Shown here: one piece after another, positions 44,629 through 55,668 of the stretch | Numbering within the stretch: the first letter of the stretch is position 1 | How the letters are laid out: the number at the start of each line of letters is the position of its first letter | From: Rhabdophis nuchalis | Taxonomy: Eukaryota; Chordata; Lepidosauria; Squamata; Natricidae | DNA: 64,000 nt | Reading direction: 5' to 3' | NCBI GenBank assembly: GCA_039707465.1 | Contig: CM077648.1 | Location: 20,708,119-20,772,118, forward strand | Program-made: the position numbers and the translations under genes | Notes under the pieces: generated by a model | What the model was told of the DNA's origin: nothing | What the model saw: only the letters and a program-made list of their open reading frames with translations | Database searches by the model: none

Positions 44629-44893
44629 TGCAACTACACATAGCAATGGATATGATTATTTATAGCATTACAAACAATAAAGAAAACCAAAGCAAGGACG
44701 TAAGAAAAAAATAAAGCAAGCAGAAAAATGAAATAAAACTCAATACTTGTAAGCTATGAGAAAATTGTTTAATAGTTTTTGAACAATAAATTGAACCTTG
44801 ACCACACTATATATCTTAATAATGAAATTTGAATAGGCAACCTTTTGTCTCCAAAGCACTGTTTCTTTACCTTTGGTAGAATGTAGTCTGAAG

Positions 44894-45150
44894 CAGTGGT
44901 GGGATTCAAATTTTTTTACTATCAGTTCTGTGGGCATGGCTTGGTGGGCATGGCATGGCATGGCTTGGTGGGCGTGGCAGGGAAGGATACTGCAAAGTCC
45001 CCATTTCCTCCCAATCAGATGGGACTCAGGAGGCAGAGAATAGATGGGGTGGAGTACGTTGGCGGTGGTATTTACTGGTTGTCCAAACTACTCAAAATTT
45101 CTTTTACCGGTTCTCTAGAACTGGTCAGAACCTGCTGATTACCACCTCTG
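44894..45150. mobile_element. hAT-type element (CAGTGGTGGGATTCAA family)
   Basis: Starts CAGTGGTGGGATTCAAAT and ends GATTACCACCTCTG. Flanks GTCTGAAG and GGCTGGAG agree at 6 of 8 positions. Confidence 0.75.
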
Positions 45151-45245
45151 GGCTGGAGTCCCAGGACCTAGTAATTCACAGAGTATATCTATGGTTGTGC
45201 AGATAGTTGCTTTATTCTGAAAATATTTTGTCTGTTAGTGAACAA

Positions 45246-46290
45246 TAATAAGCCCTTGACTTACAACCAGAGGTGGGTTCCTACTGGTTCGGCCCTGTTT
45301 GGCTAAATAGGTAGTAACTCGGATAGACACATGACCACACCAGTTCTATCCTAGGTGCCACCATCTTTATTTTCTGTTCTGCATATACGCAGAACAATCT
45401 TCATTAAAAATGTATTTTTCCCCTTTTCTAATGGTGTGCAAATGCCAGTCCCAGAGAGGTCCTAGAGATGGGCCGTTTTTCACAAACATGGAGGCATTTT
45501 TGCCTTCCCCCAGCCTCCAGAAACACTCTGCAGGCTTCTGCAGGGCCGGATCAAGGGAAAAATGCCTCTGTTTTTGTGAAAAACAGCACATTTTCTGCCC
45601 ATTTTTTTGCAGGCGGGGGTGTCTCTGCCTTCCCCCATCCCTGCTGAGTGTTCTTGGGAGCCGGGGAGGACAAAACCTTTTTTTTTTTCTTACTGGGGAG
45701 TTTGCAGCCGCTCTCTTAGCTCCGGCGAGGCTGGAGCCCCCCCCAACCCCCCGTCAAAACTTTTCACCACCGTTTCGGTGGGCATGGCTTGGTGAGGGGG
45801 TCATATGACTGAGTGTGCATGAGTGACGTCAAGTTGGCCACACCCAATCAGTCACATCCCCCCATCTAGCCACGCCCACCGAACTGGTAGTAATTTTTTT
45901 TGAAACCTGCCCCTGTTTACAACCATTCATTTAGTGACTCTATGAAGTTACAAGGGCACTGAAAAAAGTGACTTATGACCACTTTTCACACTTATAACTA
46001 TTGCACCATCCCCGTGGTCACGTGATCAAAATTCAGATGTTGGCAACTGATTAATATTTCTGGAGATTGCAGTGTCCTGCGGTCATGGGATCACCTTTTG
46101 TGATCTTCTGATCAGCAATATCAATGGGGAAGCCAGATTAAATTTAAGAACCATGTTACCAATTTAACAACAGCAGGGATTCACTTAAGAAATATGGCCA
46201 GAAAGGTTGTAAAATGGGGTACAATTCACTTAACAACTGTCTCATTTAGCAACAGGATTTTTGGACTCAATTGTGGCTGTAAGTCGAGCT
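45246..46290. mobile_element. CTTACGACC-family element split by a hAT
   Basis: The outer parts (45246-45267; 45916-46290, with GTGACTTATGACCACTTTTC, CAATTGTGGCTGTAAGTCGA) belong to the same family as 4868-5230. Confidence 0.65.
45268..45915. mobile_element. hAT-type element (ACCGGTAGT family), 648 bp
   Basis: Starts CAGAGGTGGGTTCCTAC and ends GAAACCTGCCCCTG. Flanks CTTACAAC and TTTACAAC match at 7 of 8 positions. The interior has CTGTTCTGCATATACGCAGA and purine-rich stretches; no coding capacity. Confidence 0.75.
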
Positions 46291-46702
46291 GCATTCAGAA
46301 GGAAGTCTTCTTATCTTTTTTTGTTTTGGGAGCCTTTCATCACCCAACCAAATTCTAAAACAATATTTTGTAGCATTACAGGAGACATAGAAGAGAGAGT
46401 GATAGAGGAGAAAGCATAGCAGAATATGATTTAATATCTCGAAACATTAATTTTATAAATCTCCTTGCTTGAAATATTACAATTGATTTAATGGCAGAGA
46501 ATCATAAACAAAAATAATAAACTTAATAAAGTGTTGAGAACTATCCACTCATAGGGACGTCAATGAAAACCAAATAAAGTTATTGAAGACATAATTTTTT
46601 TTCTAACATGAGATTATAATATGATAGAGTGTTAAACAAAATAACCTATCCAAAAAATTAAAATATGCTCTGCAAGTGAAAATGAAAGTTTCTTTAAAGC
46701 CG
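46291..46702. other. Unassigned A+T-rich DNA
   Basis: No gene or nameable repeat seen. Confidence 0.35.
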
Positions 46703-46870
46703 TTTATTTATTTATTTTATTTATTTTATTAAATTTATACCCCGCCCTTCTCCTTGTTAGGACCCAGGGCGGCGCACAGGCATTATATAAAACCATAAAT
46801 ACAATATACATCAATTAAAAATATATTAAATTAATTCACCCGTGCTAAAACCCGTTTTTAAAACCGTAAC
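46703..46870 (-). mobile_element. L2-like LINE 3' UTR fragment, AAAT-tail subfamily
   Basis: (TTTA)n tail, then ATACCCCGCCCTTCTCC, GGACCCAGGGCGGCGCACAG and a segment ending CCGTGCTAAAACCCG, the reverse complement of the 3' UTR. Confidence 0.75.
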
Positions 46871-47337
46871 CAAATTATAATTTATATTGATTATATTGAT
46901 TATATTTAAGTTGATTACATAGGGGGATTTTCTTGCTATCAAATGTAGAAAAAAAATCAAAGTGATAAAGCATGTAAGAAAGTGTTATCATTATGGATAT
47001 TATTAAGAGGTGGCAAATTTTACATTAGGAAACTTAAATGGCAGAGATTTTTGAAACTATGAAGTGACACACTTAAGTATCTCAGGAGATTAAATGAATT
47101 TTTATATAGTAAGATCATTTATATGAAACTTTAAAATATTCAAAACCTTTGCCAAAGAATATTGTTCTAGTTCTTCAGTCTGATGTTCTCCACATTGTTT
47201 AATATTGCTAAAAAGCACTAAATTTGAGTCTGCTGCCTTACAGGAAGATATCATGATGTATTATACTGTAGCTGAATAGTTAAGGGCAAGGCAGCCAAAT
47301 GAGCTAAAACTGAAATAATACAATAATACAATAATAA
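46871..47337. other. Unassigned A+T-rich DNA
   Basis: No gene or nameable repeat seen. Confidence 0.35.
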
Positions 47338-47715
47338 TACAATAGCAGAGTTGGAAGGGACCTTGGAGGTCTTCTAGTCCAACCCCCTGCCTAGGTAGGA
47401 GTCCTATGCCATTTCAGACAAATGGCTATCCAACATCTTCTTGAAGACTTGCAGTGTTGGGGCATTCACAACTTCTGGAGGCAATTTCTCTTCCACTGAT
47501 TAATTGCTCTGTCAGGAAATTTCTCCTCAGTTCTAAGTTGTTTCTCTCCTTGATTAGTTTCCACCCATTGCTTCTTGTTTTGCCCTCAGGTGCCTTGGTG
47601 AATAGTTTGACTCCCTCTTCTTTGTGGCAACCCCTGAGATATTGGAACGCTGCTATCATGTCTCCCCTGGTCCTTCTTTTCATTAAACTAGACATACCCA
47701 GTTCCTGTAACCAAT
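47338..47715 (-). mobile_element. CR1 LINE 3' end (uninterrupted paralogue)
   Basis: The minus strand reads MSSLMKRRTRGDMIAAF, then KLFTKAPEGKTRSNGWKLIK and ERNNLELRRNFL, ending at CCAACTCTGCTATTG. It shows the junction that the full-length L2-like insertion split at 26656/31205. Confidence 0.85.
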
Positions 47716-47777
47716 TAATTGAAATTATATTCGAATCGAAGACTTCTCATTAAATAAACAAACCAACAAATCATGTG

Positions 47778-47862
47778 GGGTTCTTGGTGCTCTCTGAGCT
47801 TGGTGGTTTTTCTTGCGGATATTTCATTACCAACTAAATAACATCATCAGTGCATGACCTCT
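47778..47862 (-). ncRNA. Hammerhead-ribozyme-like relict of a Penelope-like element
   Basis: On the minus strand the core CTGATGA (47844-47850) is followed by a stem-II-like TGTTATTTAGTTGGTAAT, the second core GAAA (47822-47825), then TATCCGCAAGAAA. Vertebrate Penelope-like elements are known to carry minimal type I hammerheads; I recall one reading CTGATGA, GTTACC/GGGTAAT and GAAACGTC. Here the GAAACGTC region has changed to GAAATATC and stem I pairing (GCA/CGC) is weak, so self-cleavage is doubtful. No Penelope coding region remains beside it. Confidence 0.5.
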
Positions 47863-47919
47863 ATCAAAATAATGTCCCATAATTTTGACTCTGAAGAAAT
47901 GTTCCAGCTGAATTAGCTT

Positions 47920-49058
47920 CTTCTCTGGTGATATTGAACTGCAAACTAGGACATATAAAACTTTTGCTAGATCAATTCTTGAATACAGCTCATCTGTCTG
48001 GAACCTGCACTGCATATCAGACATAAATACAATCGAACAATTCCAGACATATTTCAAGAGAAAAGTCCTCCACTCCTCTGCTCACAACAGAATACCTTAT
48101 GACACCAGACTTGAAATTTTGGGCTTAGACAACCTAGAACTTTGCCATCTCCGATCCGACCAAAGTGTGGTACCTAAAATTATATACTACAATGTCCTGC
48201 ACGTCAATCTGCGAGATCGCATCCTGCCCCATACATCCCTTCGACCAATTCACTCCCACAGAGAGGGACTTCTCCGGGTGCCGTCCACTAGGCAATGCCA
48301 GCGGGCGACGCTCAGGGGAAGGGCCTTCTCTGTGGCGGGCCCAACTCTATGGAACGACCTACCCCCCGAGCTCAGAACAACCTCGGACCTCCGCTCCTTC
48401 CGCCAAAAGCTTAATACTCATTTCTTCCAGCAGGCCGGCCTGGCCTAATCTACTTTTCCAGCCTTTAGTCTGAATATTTAAATTGTTTTAATTGGGTTTT
48501 AAAGGGGTTTAGTTTTTAAGGATTTTAGGTTTTTAGCGCAGGGATATAGTTGTTTAATTTGATTTTATATATTTATAATGTTTCTATGTTTGTACGCTTT
48601 TTAATCTCCTGTACACCGCCCCGAGTCCCTTCGGGGCAAGGGAGCGGTCTACAAATTAAACTTGATTTGATTTGATTTGAATGAATACTTCATCTTAAAC
48701 TGCAACAACACACACGAGCTCACAGTAGATACAAACTTATGGTAAACTGCTTCAAACTCGATTGCAGAAAATACGACTTAAGCAACAGAATGGTCAATGC
48801 CTGGAATGCACTACCTCACTCTGTGGTTTCTTCTCCAAACCCCCAAAATTTTAACCTTAAACTGTCTACTGCCGACCTCACCCCATTCCTAAGAGGTCTT
48901 TAAGGGGGGGCGCATAAGCGCACCAGTGTGCCTACCGTCCCTGTCCTAATGTTCCTTTGTATTTGTATCTATTTCATGTATTCATAATCATGCTTATACA
49001 TATATCTGTTATCTACTTCATTCTTGACGAAATAAATAAAAATAAATAAATAAAATAA
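47920..49058 (+). mobile_element. LINE C-terminal end (CR1/Jockey-group), split by an L2-like copy
   Basis: The left part reads ARSILEYSSSVWNLHCISDI and LEILGLDNLELCHLRSDQ; the right part HSRYKLMVNCFKLDCRKYDL and SNRMVNAWNALPHSVVSS then FLRGL and stop, with an AAATAAAT tail near 49030-49060. The pattern (RSILEY..SVW ... N.LP..VV.S) is that of a LINE reverse transcriptase C-terminus. Frameshifts are present. The exact clade is not resolved. Confidence 0.65.
48206..48688 (+). mobile_element. L2-like LINE 3' copy inside another LINE
   Basis: Coding remnant [20 protein letters not shown] to GPTLWNDLPPELRTTSDL, the 3' UTR hairpin (CCGCCCCGAGTCCC/GGGGCAAGGGAGCGG) and a tail of (TTGAT)n, different from the ATT tails. 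The host LINE resumes at GAATACTTC. Confidence 0.85.
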
Positions 49059-49326
49059 ATCAACATCAGCAGACATCAAGCCAAATCATCCTCAGACCTG
49101 GAGCAGGAGAAGTCAGATGATGAGATACAATCTCCATGAATGGACAGATGTGAACAAAGCTTTTTGCTGAGCAGGGAAATGACCATGTTAATTTGAGATA
49201 ACTGGCTGCAGCCTGATTTAAGAGACCCTGACCCCCTGTTCCTTTATTGGAAATCACCATCCCATCTCACAATCTGGTGTGTTCCTATGTCAAGGCAAAA
49301 CTAACTCGGAGATACCACTCATAGTA

Positions 49327-49564
49327 CCTTGTTTCCCCAAAAATTAGACATTGTCTTATTTTCTTTTAACCCCTAAAATAAGTTTTGGTCTTATTTTCAG
49401 GGCGGTCTTATTATTTTGGAGGTACAGAAGGCAGTGAGCATGGTCACCTCATGGCTGCTGCTGTGTTGTTGCAATATTTTCAGGGAGGGCTTATTTTATC
49501 ACATGCACTCAAAAGCCCGATTGAGCTTATTATTCAGGGAGGACTTATTTTCAGGGAAATGGGG
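49327..49564. mobile_element. TA-flanked inverted-repeat element (TTTCCC..AAATAAG family)
   Basis: Left end TA-CCTTGTTTCCCCAAAAAT and right end ATTTTCAGGGAAATGGGG-TA are inverted repeats. TA stands on both sides (49325-49326, 49565-49566). No coding capacity; related to 51876-52093. Confidence 0.65.
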
Positions 49565-50084
49565 TATTAAACAAAGATTTTTCCAGCCAAACACCCAGGC
49601 TTCCACATAGACCAAGTAAACAAGTTCTCTTTATTTTGGGAACCATCTGCCTCAACTTCACACCTGTTAAGATGTCCTTGAAAAGTTTCCAGATTTTCAA
49701 AAGCTTCAGTGGAGATGTAGAAATTTCATTTTTCTACTTAACTCGTTCGTAACCAATCTGTCCCTCCTCACTTACTCTAACGGCAAATTGAAACGAAGAG
49801 GCATGTAGCTGCCAAAGTTTCACACTTGTCAGACAAATCCTTCAGTTCTACATGAAGAAAAATCAGGGTGCCATGGGAACAAAGCTGAAACGTCAGTATT
49901 TTGTAAATATAATGCAAGGCAAGAGTCAGTGAATAACATTCTAATATTTGGAAAATGTATTCCAATAAAAATGGTGTCTGACTGCGGAGAGGGTGGCTAG
50001 ATTATTGATTATTGATGATATAAGCAGAGGTTTGCTGGATCTCAGAGAAGCAAATAAGGGTATTCCTCAAATTAAAACAATTCA
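49565..50084. other. Unassigned DNA
   Basis: No gene or nameable repeat seen. Confidence 0.35.
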
Positions 50085-50435
50085 TTTAAAGATTGTTTGA
50101 AGTTGCAATGGCACTGAAAAATGTTTTTCACATTTACAACCTTTGTAGAATCCCATAGACTTCTAAGCAAAATTCGGGTCATTGGCAACTGACTTAAATT
50201 TATGATAGTTGCAGAGTCCTAAAGTCATGTGATCACCTTTTGCGACCTTCTCACATACATAGTCAGTGGGAAAACCATACTCATTTAACAACTGTGTTAC
50301 TGACTTAACAACTGCAGTGATTCACCAAACAACTGCAGCAGGAAAGGTCACAAAATGAGGCAAAATTCACTTAACAATTGTCTTCCTTAGCAACAGAGAT
50401 CTTGGAGGCAATTGTGGTTGTAGAGTGGAGGACAA
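50085..50435. mobile_element. CTTACGACC-family DNA element, diverged
   Basis: AAGTTGCAATGGCACTGAAA, AAAACCATACTCATTTAACA and TTAGCAACAGAGATCTTGGA follow the order of 45930-46270. Confidence 0.55.
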
Positions 50436-50637
50436 CATACAACAATAAAAATCCTAAGTGGTCTGCATGCACTAGAAGAGACTCTGAAATGTTATGTTAA
50501 ATAAGCTGGACATTTAAAAAATACATTGCATCTTTGATCAGATACAGATAGAAATGTTATTTTCATTCCAAGTGGAAAATGGATCAAAATACGATTTAAG
50601 CAAAATAAGCTTAAGCATCACTGATGCCATACATGAG

Positions 50638-50858
50638 CCACAGGGGCACAGTGGTTAGAGTGCAGTACTGCAGACTACTTCTGTTGACTTAAGCCTGGTG
50701 AGTTGAATCTCACCAGGCTTATGGTTGACTCAGCCTTCCATCCTTCCGAGGTGGGTAAAATGAAGACCCAGATTGTTGGGGGCCATATGTTGATTCTGTA
50801 AACCTCTTAGAGAGGGTTGTAAAGCACTATGAAGTGGCATATAAATGCTATTGCTGTA
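50638..50858 (+). mobile_element. tRNA-derived SINE (GCTATT-tail family)
   Basis: GGGGCACAGTGGTTAGAGTG to GACCCAGATTGTTGGGGGCC and GGCATATAAATGCTATTGCT. Confidence 0.8.
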
Positions 50859-50902
50859 CATGAGGTCTGAGCTGGAGCTTTCTAAATGCCTTATAATTGA
50901 AT

Positions 50903-50903
<1 letters not shown>

Positions 50904-50945
<42 letters not shown>

Positions 50946-51002
50946 GTAGGTAGGTAGGTAGGTAGGTAGGTAGGTAGGTAGGTAGGTAGGTAGGTAGATA
51001 GG

Positions 51003-51100
<98 letters not shown>

Positions 51101-51103
51101 TTT
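50904..51103. repeat. (GATA)n(GGTA)n(GATA)n array
   Basis: About 200 bp. A central GGTA/GTAG block is enclosed by GATA blocks. Tyr-Leu-Pro/Ser-Ile frames through it are artefacts. Confidence 0.95.
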
Positions 51104-51873
51104 CAAATATTCACAAATTCACATTTGATTCTGGCTATATTTAGGGCATATAAAATATAAATATTTATATGTTTTACTGTGAATGTGATTAACTTTATGG
51201 AAGAGAGCACAGCGTTTTAGGTAAAATGTAAATCACAGTGACATTTTGTCACGTGCCCTGTTGGATAATAGTAATTTCAGGGAAGAAAAAAAAGTTGTTG
51301 TTTTTCAATCATATTTTTTTCCTTATTTTATGACCATTTTTGTTCTATCCAATATTATACTTCCTTTGCAGCTATGATAGACCTACAGAATATCATTATT
51401 AATGCATATAGGGATTTGTGTTGTATTCCTATTTGGAATATCACAAGTGTTCTCAAGCATTCATTACTTAATTTCTATATTCCTTTTAAGTTAATGAAGC
51501 CTCTTATTCATCAAGCCTTCATTTCAAGTGGCAAATGAGGATATAATATTTCTTTCAGTCGCTTCTTCTGATTGCTAATAGGAAAAAATGCAAAGCTTTC
51601 CTCATTTTCAGTTGTGCACTAAACATGTTTACAACCCTTGAAGTCAAATATCTGTGAGTATCAGTCATTGGTGAAATAGCAAGATATAAATTTCACAAAT
51701 GAGTCTCATGATTGGGTAAGGTACACAAATAAATTCTAAACCCCGGATCTTGTCTCTGTTACAAATGCTGCAAGAGTAAGAATATTTTTCTTTTTGTAAC
51801 AATGGATTAATGACATTAATTCCCATGAGCGAAGTTAATTTAAAATGGTAGAAAATATTTATAGCTTGGGTGG
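51104..51873. other. Unassigned A+T-rich DNA
   Basis: No gene or nameable repeat seen. Confidence 0.4.
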
Positions 51874-51875
51874 TA

Positions 51876-52093
51876 CCCTGTTTTCCCTAAAATAAGATCA
51901 CCCTGGATAATAAGCCCAATTGGGCTTTTGAGCGCATGCGCTAAAACAAGCCCTCCTACAAAAATAAGCCCTCCCTGAAAACATTGCAGCACAGCAGCAG
52001 CCATGAGGTGACCATGCTCGCCACCTCCTGCACCTCAAAAATAATAAGACCTCCCCAAAAATAAGGCCAAGTGCTTATTTCAGGGAAACACGG
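51876..52093. mobile_element. TA-flanked inverted-repeat element (TTTCCC..AAATAAG family)
   Basis: Left CCCTGTTTTCCCTAAAATAA and right CTTATTTCAGGGAAACACGG are inverted; TA at 51874-51875 and 52094-52095. The interior has internally repeated AATAAGCCC pieces. Confidence 0.7.
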
Positions 52094-52231
52094 TAGATGT
52101 TGATAATCATTTATTCTCCAAGCTTGCTTCTTTGGCATCTGAACATTTAGTCACCAGATTAGGTAGCATCTTCAGCTGTTGGTTGAAGTATTTCATTCCA
52201 GTTCTTCTCTGCTTTTATTTTATTTTATGTG

Positions 52232-53138
52232 ATCATGTGGTCGGTTGGCCATAGGGGGCAAACACCTAGCCCCCATGGAGCGGGCATGCAATTTAGGCGT
52301 CCTCCTGGACTCCTGGCTGTCAATAGAAGATCATGTGACAGCCGTGGCCAGGGGGGCATTTTACCAGGTTCGCCTGGTGCGCCAGTTGCGTCCCCTATTG
52401 GACCGGGACGCCCTTCGCACGGTCACTCATGCGCTTGTGACGTCTCGGCTGGACTATTGCAATGCTCTCTACATGGGGTCCCCTTGAGATGCACTCGAAG
52501 GCTACAGCTGGTCCAGAACGTGGCCGCGCGGGCAGTTATGGGAGCTACAAGATACTCCCATGTTACACCACTCCTGCGCAAGCTGCACTGGTTGCCTATG
52601 GCCTTTCGGGTGAGTTTCAAGGTGTTGACTATCATCTTTAAAGCGCTCCATGGCACAGGACCTAGTTATTTGCGGGATCGTATCCTGCCCCATACATCCC
52701 TTCGGCTGATTCGCTCACACAGAGAGGGACTTCTCCGGGTGCTGTCCACTAGGCAATGCCAGCGGGTGACACCCAGGGGAAGGGCCTTCTCTGTGGTGGG
52801 CCCGACCCTCTGGAATGACCTACCCCCGGATATTAGAACGACTACAGACCTCCGTGCTTTCTGCCTAAAATTAAAAACTCATTTGTTCCATCAGGCCGGC
52901 TTGGCCTAAATTATACTTCTCGCCCCAGTCTGTATTTTCAAATTGTTTTATTTGGTTTTAATGGGTTGCTATTTTAACTGTTTTTAAATTTTTTAGTACA
53001 GGCTAATTTAATTCATTTTTAATTTTGTTATGTATGGTATGTTTTTAGATGGTTTTTAATTTTCCTGTACACCGCCCCGAGTCCCTCTGGGGAGAGGGGG
53101 CGGTTTATAAATATAATAAATTAAATTAAATTAATTAA
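52232..53138 (+). mobile_element. L2-like LINE, 5'-truncated
   Basis: Frames LGVLLDSWLSIEDHVTAVAR to RLDYCNALYMG (about 52245-52480) and, after a 1-bp loss near 52482, [20 protein letters not shown] to [18 protein letters not shown] (to 52909). 3' UTR hairpin and an ATTAA-rich tail follow. More diverged from 26657-31195 than the first copies. Confidence 0.85.
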
Positions 53139-53616
53139 TGAGGTCAATTAGTCACGTTGTGAGAATGCCACATAGTGTAGAGGTGGTTGGCACTGTCTTT
53201 GGTTGGTTGGTTGGTTGATTTGACTCCTTACAGGCTTGTAGGCTGCTTCCAAATAAGATTGAAAAAGTTGAGTTAATTCATTAATTACTCTGAGGAATGG
53301 GCCAAGTCATACTTAACCTTAGAAAACCTTTTCTCTTAACAGATTTTTCTTCTGCCCATATTTATTTTCAGGTAGGGTCTTTGCCATTCCTTGCTGATAC
53401 GTAGCATCCCTATGTGCTTTCTTTCTTTTCACCTGGATACAGTAAAGCAATTTGCCTGATGTTTTATAAGAAAAAGTAACTGGGCTAGGATGGGAATCAA
53501 ATATCTTTGGTTGCTCTGCCTATCTAGGAATGCCTACATTCTAATTTCGCTTTAATTCTCACTACATCATCAAGATCAAAGATGTCAGATCAATTAAATA
53601 AAACACAAAACCTTTC
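53139..53616. other. Unassigned DNA
   Basis: Contains (TTGG)n at about 53200-53217. No gene seen. Confidence 0.4.
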
Positions 53617-54306
53617 TCAAGCGCTTGTGACTTCTCGGCTCGATTACTGTAACGCTCTCTACATGGGGCTCCCCTTGAGGTGCACTCGAAAGCTACAGCT
53701 AGTTCAGAATGCGGCCGTACGGGTGATTATGGGTACCCCAAGGCAAGCCCACATAACACCTCTCCTGCGCGAGCTGCACTGGCTGCCTGTGGCCTTTCGA
53801 GTGCGCTTCAAGGTGTTGACAACCATCTTCAAATCGCTCTATGGCTCGGGGCCTAGCTATATACGAGACCGCCTTCTGCCCCATACATCCCTTCGTCCGC
53901 TCCGCTCCCACAGAGAGGGTCTTCTCCAGGTACCGTCGGCTGGGCAATGCCGGTTGGTGACACCCAGGGGAAGGGCCTTCTCTGTGGCGGGCCCGGCCCT
54001 CTGGAATCACCTACCCCTGACCTTCGCACTACCTCGGACCTCCGCCTCTTCCGCCAACGTCTTAAGACGTATCTATTCCAACAAGCCGGCCTAGCGTAGC
54101 CCCCCGTTTCTGACTCTATCTATAAATTTTAATTTTCATGGTTTTAAATGGGTTTTTAGCACTGGTTTTAATTTAATTTAATATGTTTTTAATAGTGTAT
54201 ATTGTCTTTTGTTATGGTTTTAATAATGCCTGTGCGTCGCCCTGAGTCCTAACAAGGAGAAGGGTGGGGTATAAATTCGAAAAATAAATAAATAAATAAA
54301 TAAATC
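53617..54306 (+). mobile_element. L2-like LINE, 5'-truncated, AAAT-tail subfamily
   Basis: Open from before 53617 to 54094: [40 protein letters not shown] and RDRLLPHTSLRPLRSHREGL, with a frame change near 54017. The 3' UTR has CGTCGCCCTGAGTCC/GGAGAAGGGTGGGGTATAAAT and (AAAT)n. Confidence 0.85.
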
Positions 54307-54998
54307 TATCTCCATCGCAGATTGTAGCATCAGTTTTCAAAACCATAATTTTTTAAAAAAAAAAACCGAATCTCTAATGAAAACATTTCAAAGGACTAAA
54401 TAAACAAATAACTTCCCCGCATTTTTTCCAACATAAAAGGAATTCTCATTCTCAAGAAGAGAAGCAGGTAAAAAAATAATTGGGTGCTCCTTCCAAAATG
54501 AAACTGATTTAGATCAGTTGATATTTTAATGTGCCATAAGGAGTAACGATGGGATCAGAATCTGGAAAGTGCCAATCTTTTTTTTCCCTGAATAGAGGAT
54601 ATTGCGGCAAATCATCTTTAAAAATGGGAAAATAAGGAACCATGTCATTTAAAGCATTGCAACTCCTTCATATAATGTGTTACACAGGCAACTATTTGTT
54701 AATCGGTTTAGTTCCAGGGGACTTGTTATCCATTTTCACTGATGGCTTCTTGTAGTTCTCCCAATATAAAAAAGCTAGTTGTAATAAGTGTTCTGTCAGA
54801 TTAGTAAATTGGACTCATAATTTTTACCAGGAATAATAAATGAAGTGAATGAAGGCACTTAGTTGATGGGCTGAGAGCTACCAACACAAGATGTTGACTT
54901 TCTTGTGTTAAAATCAGAAACCATGATTCTCTCTTTTCTTCAATGACAGTTGAATTAAAAAAGATGCACTTAATTAATAATTGATATTAAGACATATA
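54307..54998. other. Unassigned A+T-rich DNA
   Basis: No gene or nameable repeat seen. Confidence 0.4.
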
Positions 54999-55668
54999 TT
55001 AAACGCTCTCTACATGGGGCTCCCCTTGAGGTGCACTCGAAAGCTACAGTTAGTACAGAATGCGGCCGCGCGGGTGATTATGGGTGCCTCAAGGCAAACC
55101 CACGTAACACCTCTCCTGCGCGAGCTGCACTGGCTGCCTGTGGCCTTTCGAGTGCGCTTCAAGGTGCTGATGACCATCTTTAAATCGCTCCATGGCTCAG
55201 GGCCTAGCTATATACGAGACCGCCTCCTGCCCCATACATGCCTTCGTCCGATCCGCTCCCACAGAGAGGGTCTTCTTCGGGTGCCATCGGCGGGGCAATG
55301 CCGGTTGGCGACACCCAGGGGAAGGGCCTTCTCTGTGGCCCTCTGGAACGACCTACCCCCCGACCTCCGCACTATCTCGGACCTCTGCCTCTTCCGCCAA
55401 CGTCTTAAGACGTATTTATTCCAACAAGCCGGCCTAGGATAGCCCCCCGTTTCTGACTTTTAAAGAAAATAATAATTTATAATTTGGGAATGGTTTTAAC
55501 GTGGGTTTTAGCACGGGTTTATTAATTTAATATATTTTTAATTGATATTTATTGTACTTTGTGTTTTTAAGTAATGCCTGTGCGCTGCCCTGGGTCCTAA
55601 CAAGGAGAAGGGCGGGGTATAAATTAAAAAATAAAAAAATAAAAAATAATTTAAAAAATCAATTCTGC
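54999..55668 (+). mobile_element. L2-like LINE, 5'-truncated, AAAT-tail subfamily
   Basis: [20 protein letters not shown] to LKTYLFQQAGLG is open (54981-55442) except for a 12-bp in-frame loss after RAFSV (GPA and one more residue missing). Same 3' UTR type as 53617-54306. Confidence 0.85.

Noticed and set aside
50891..51106. Tyr-Leu-Ser-Ile repeat frame
   Set aside because: Translation of the GATA/GGTA microsatellite.
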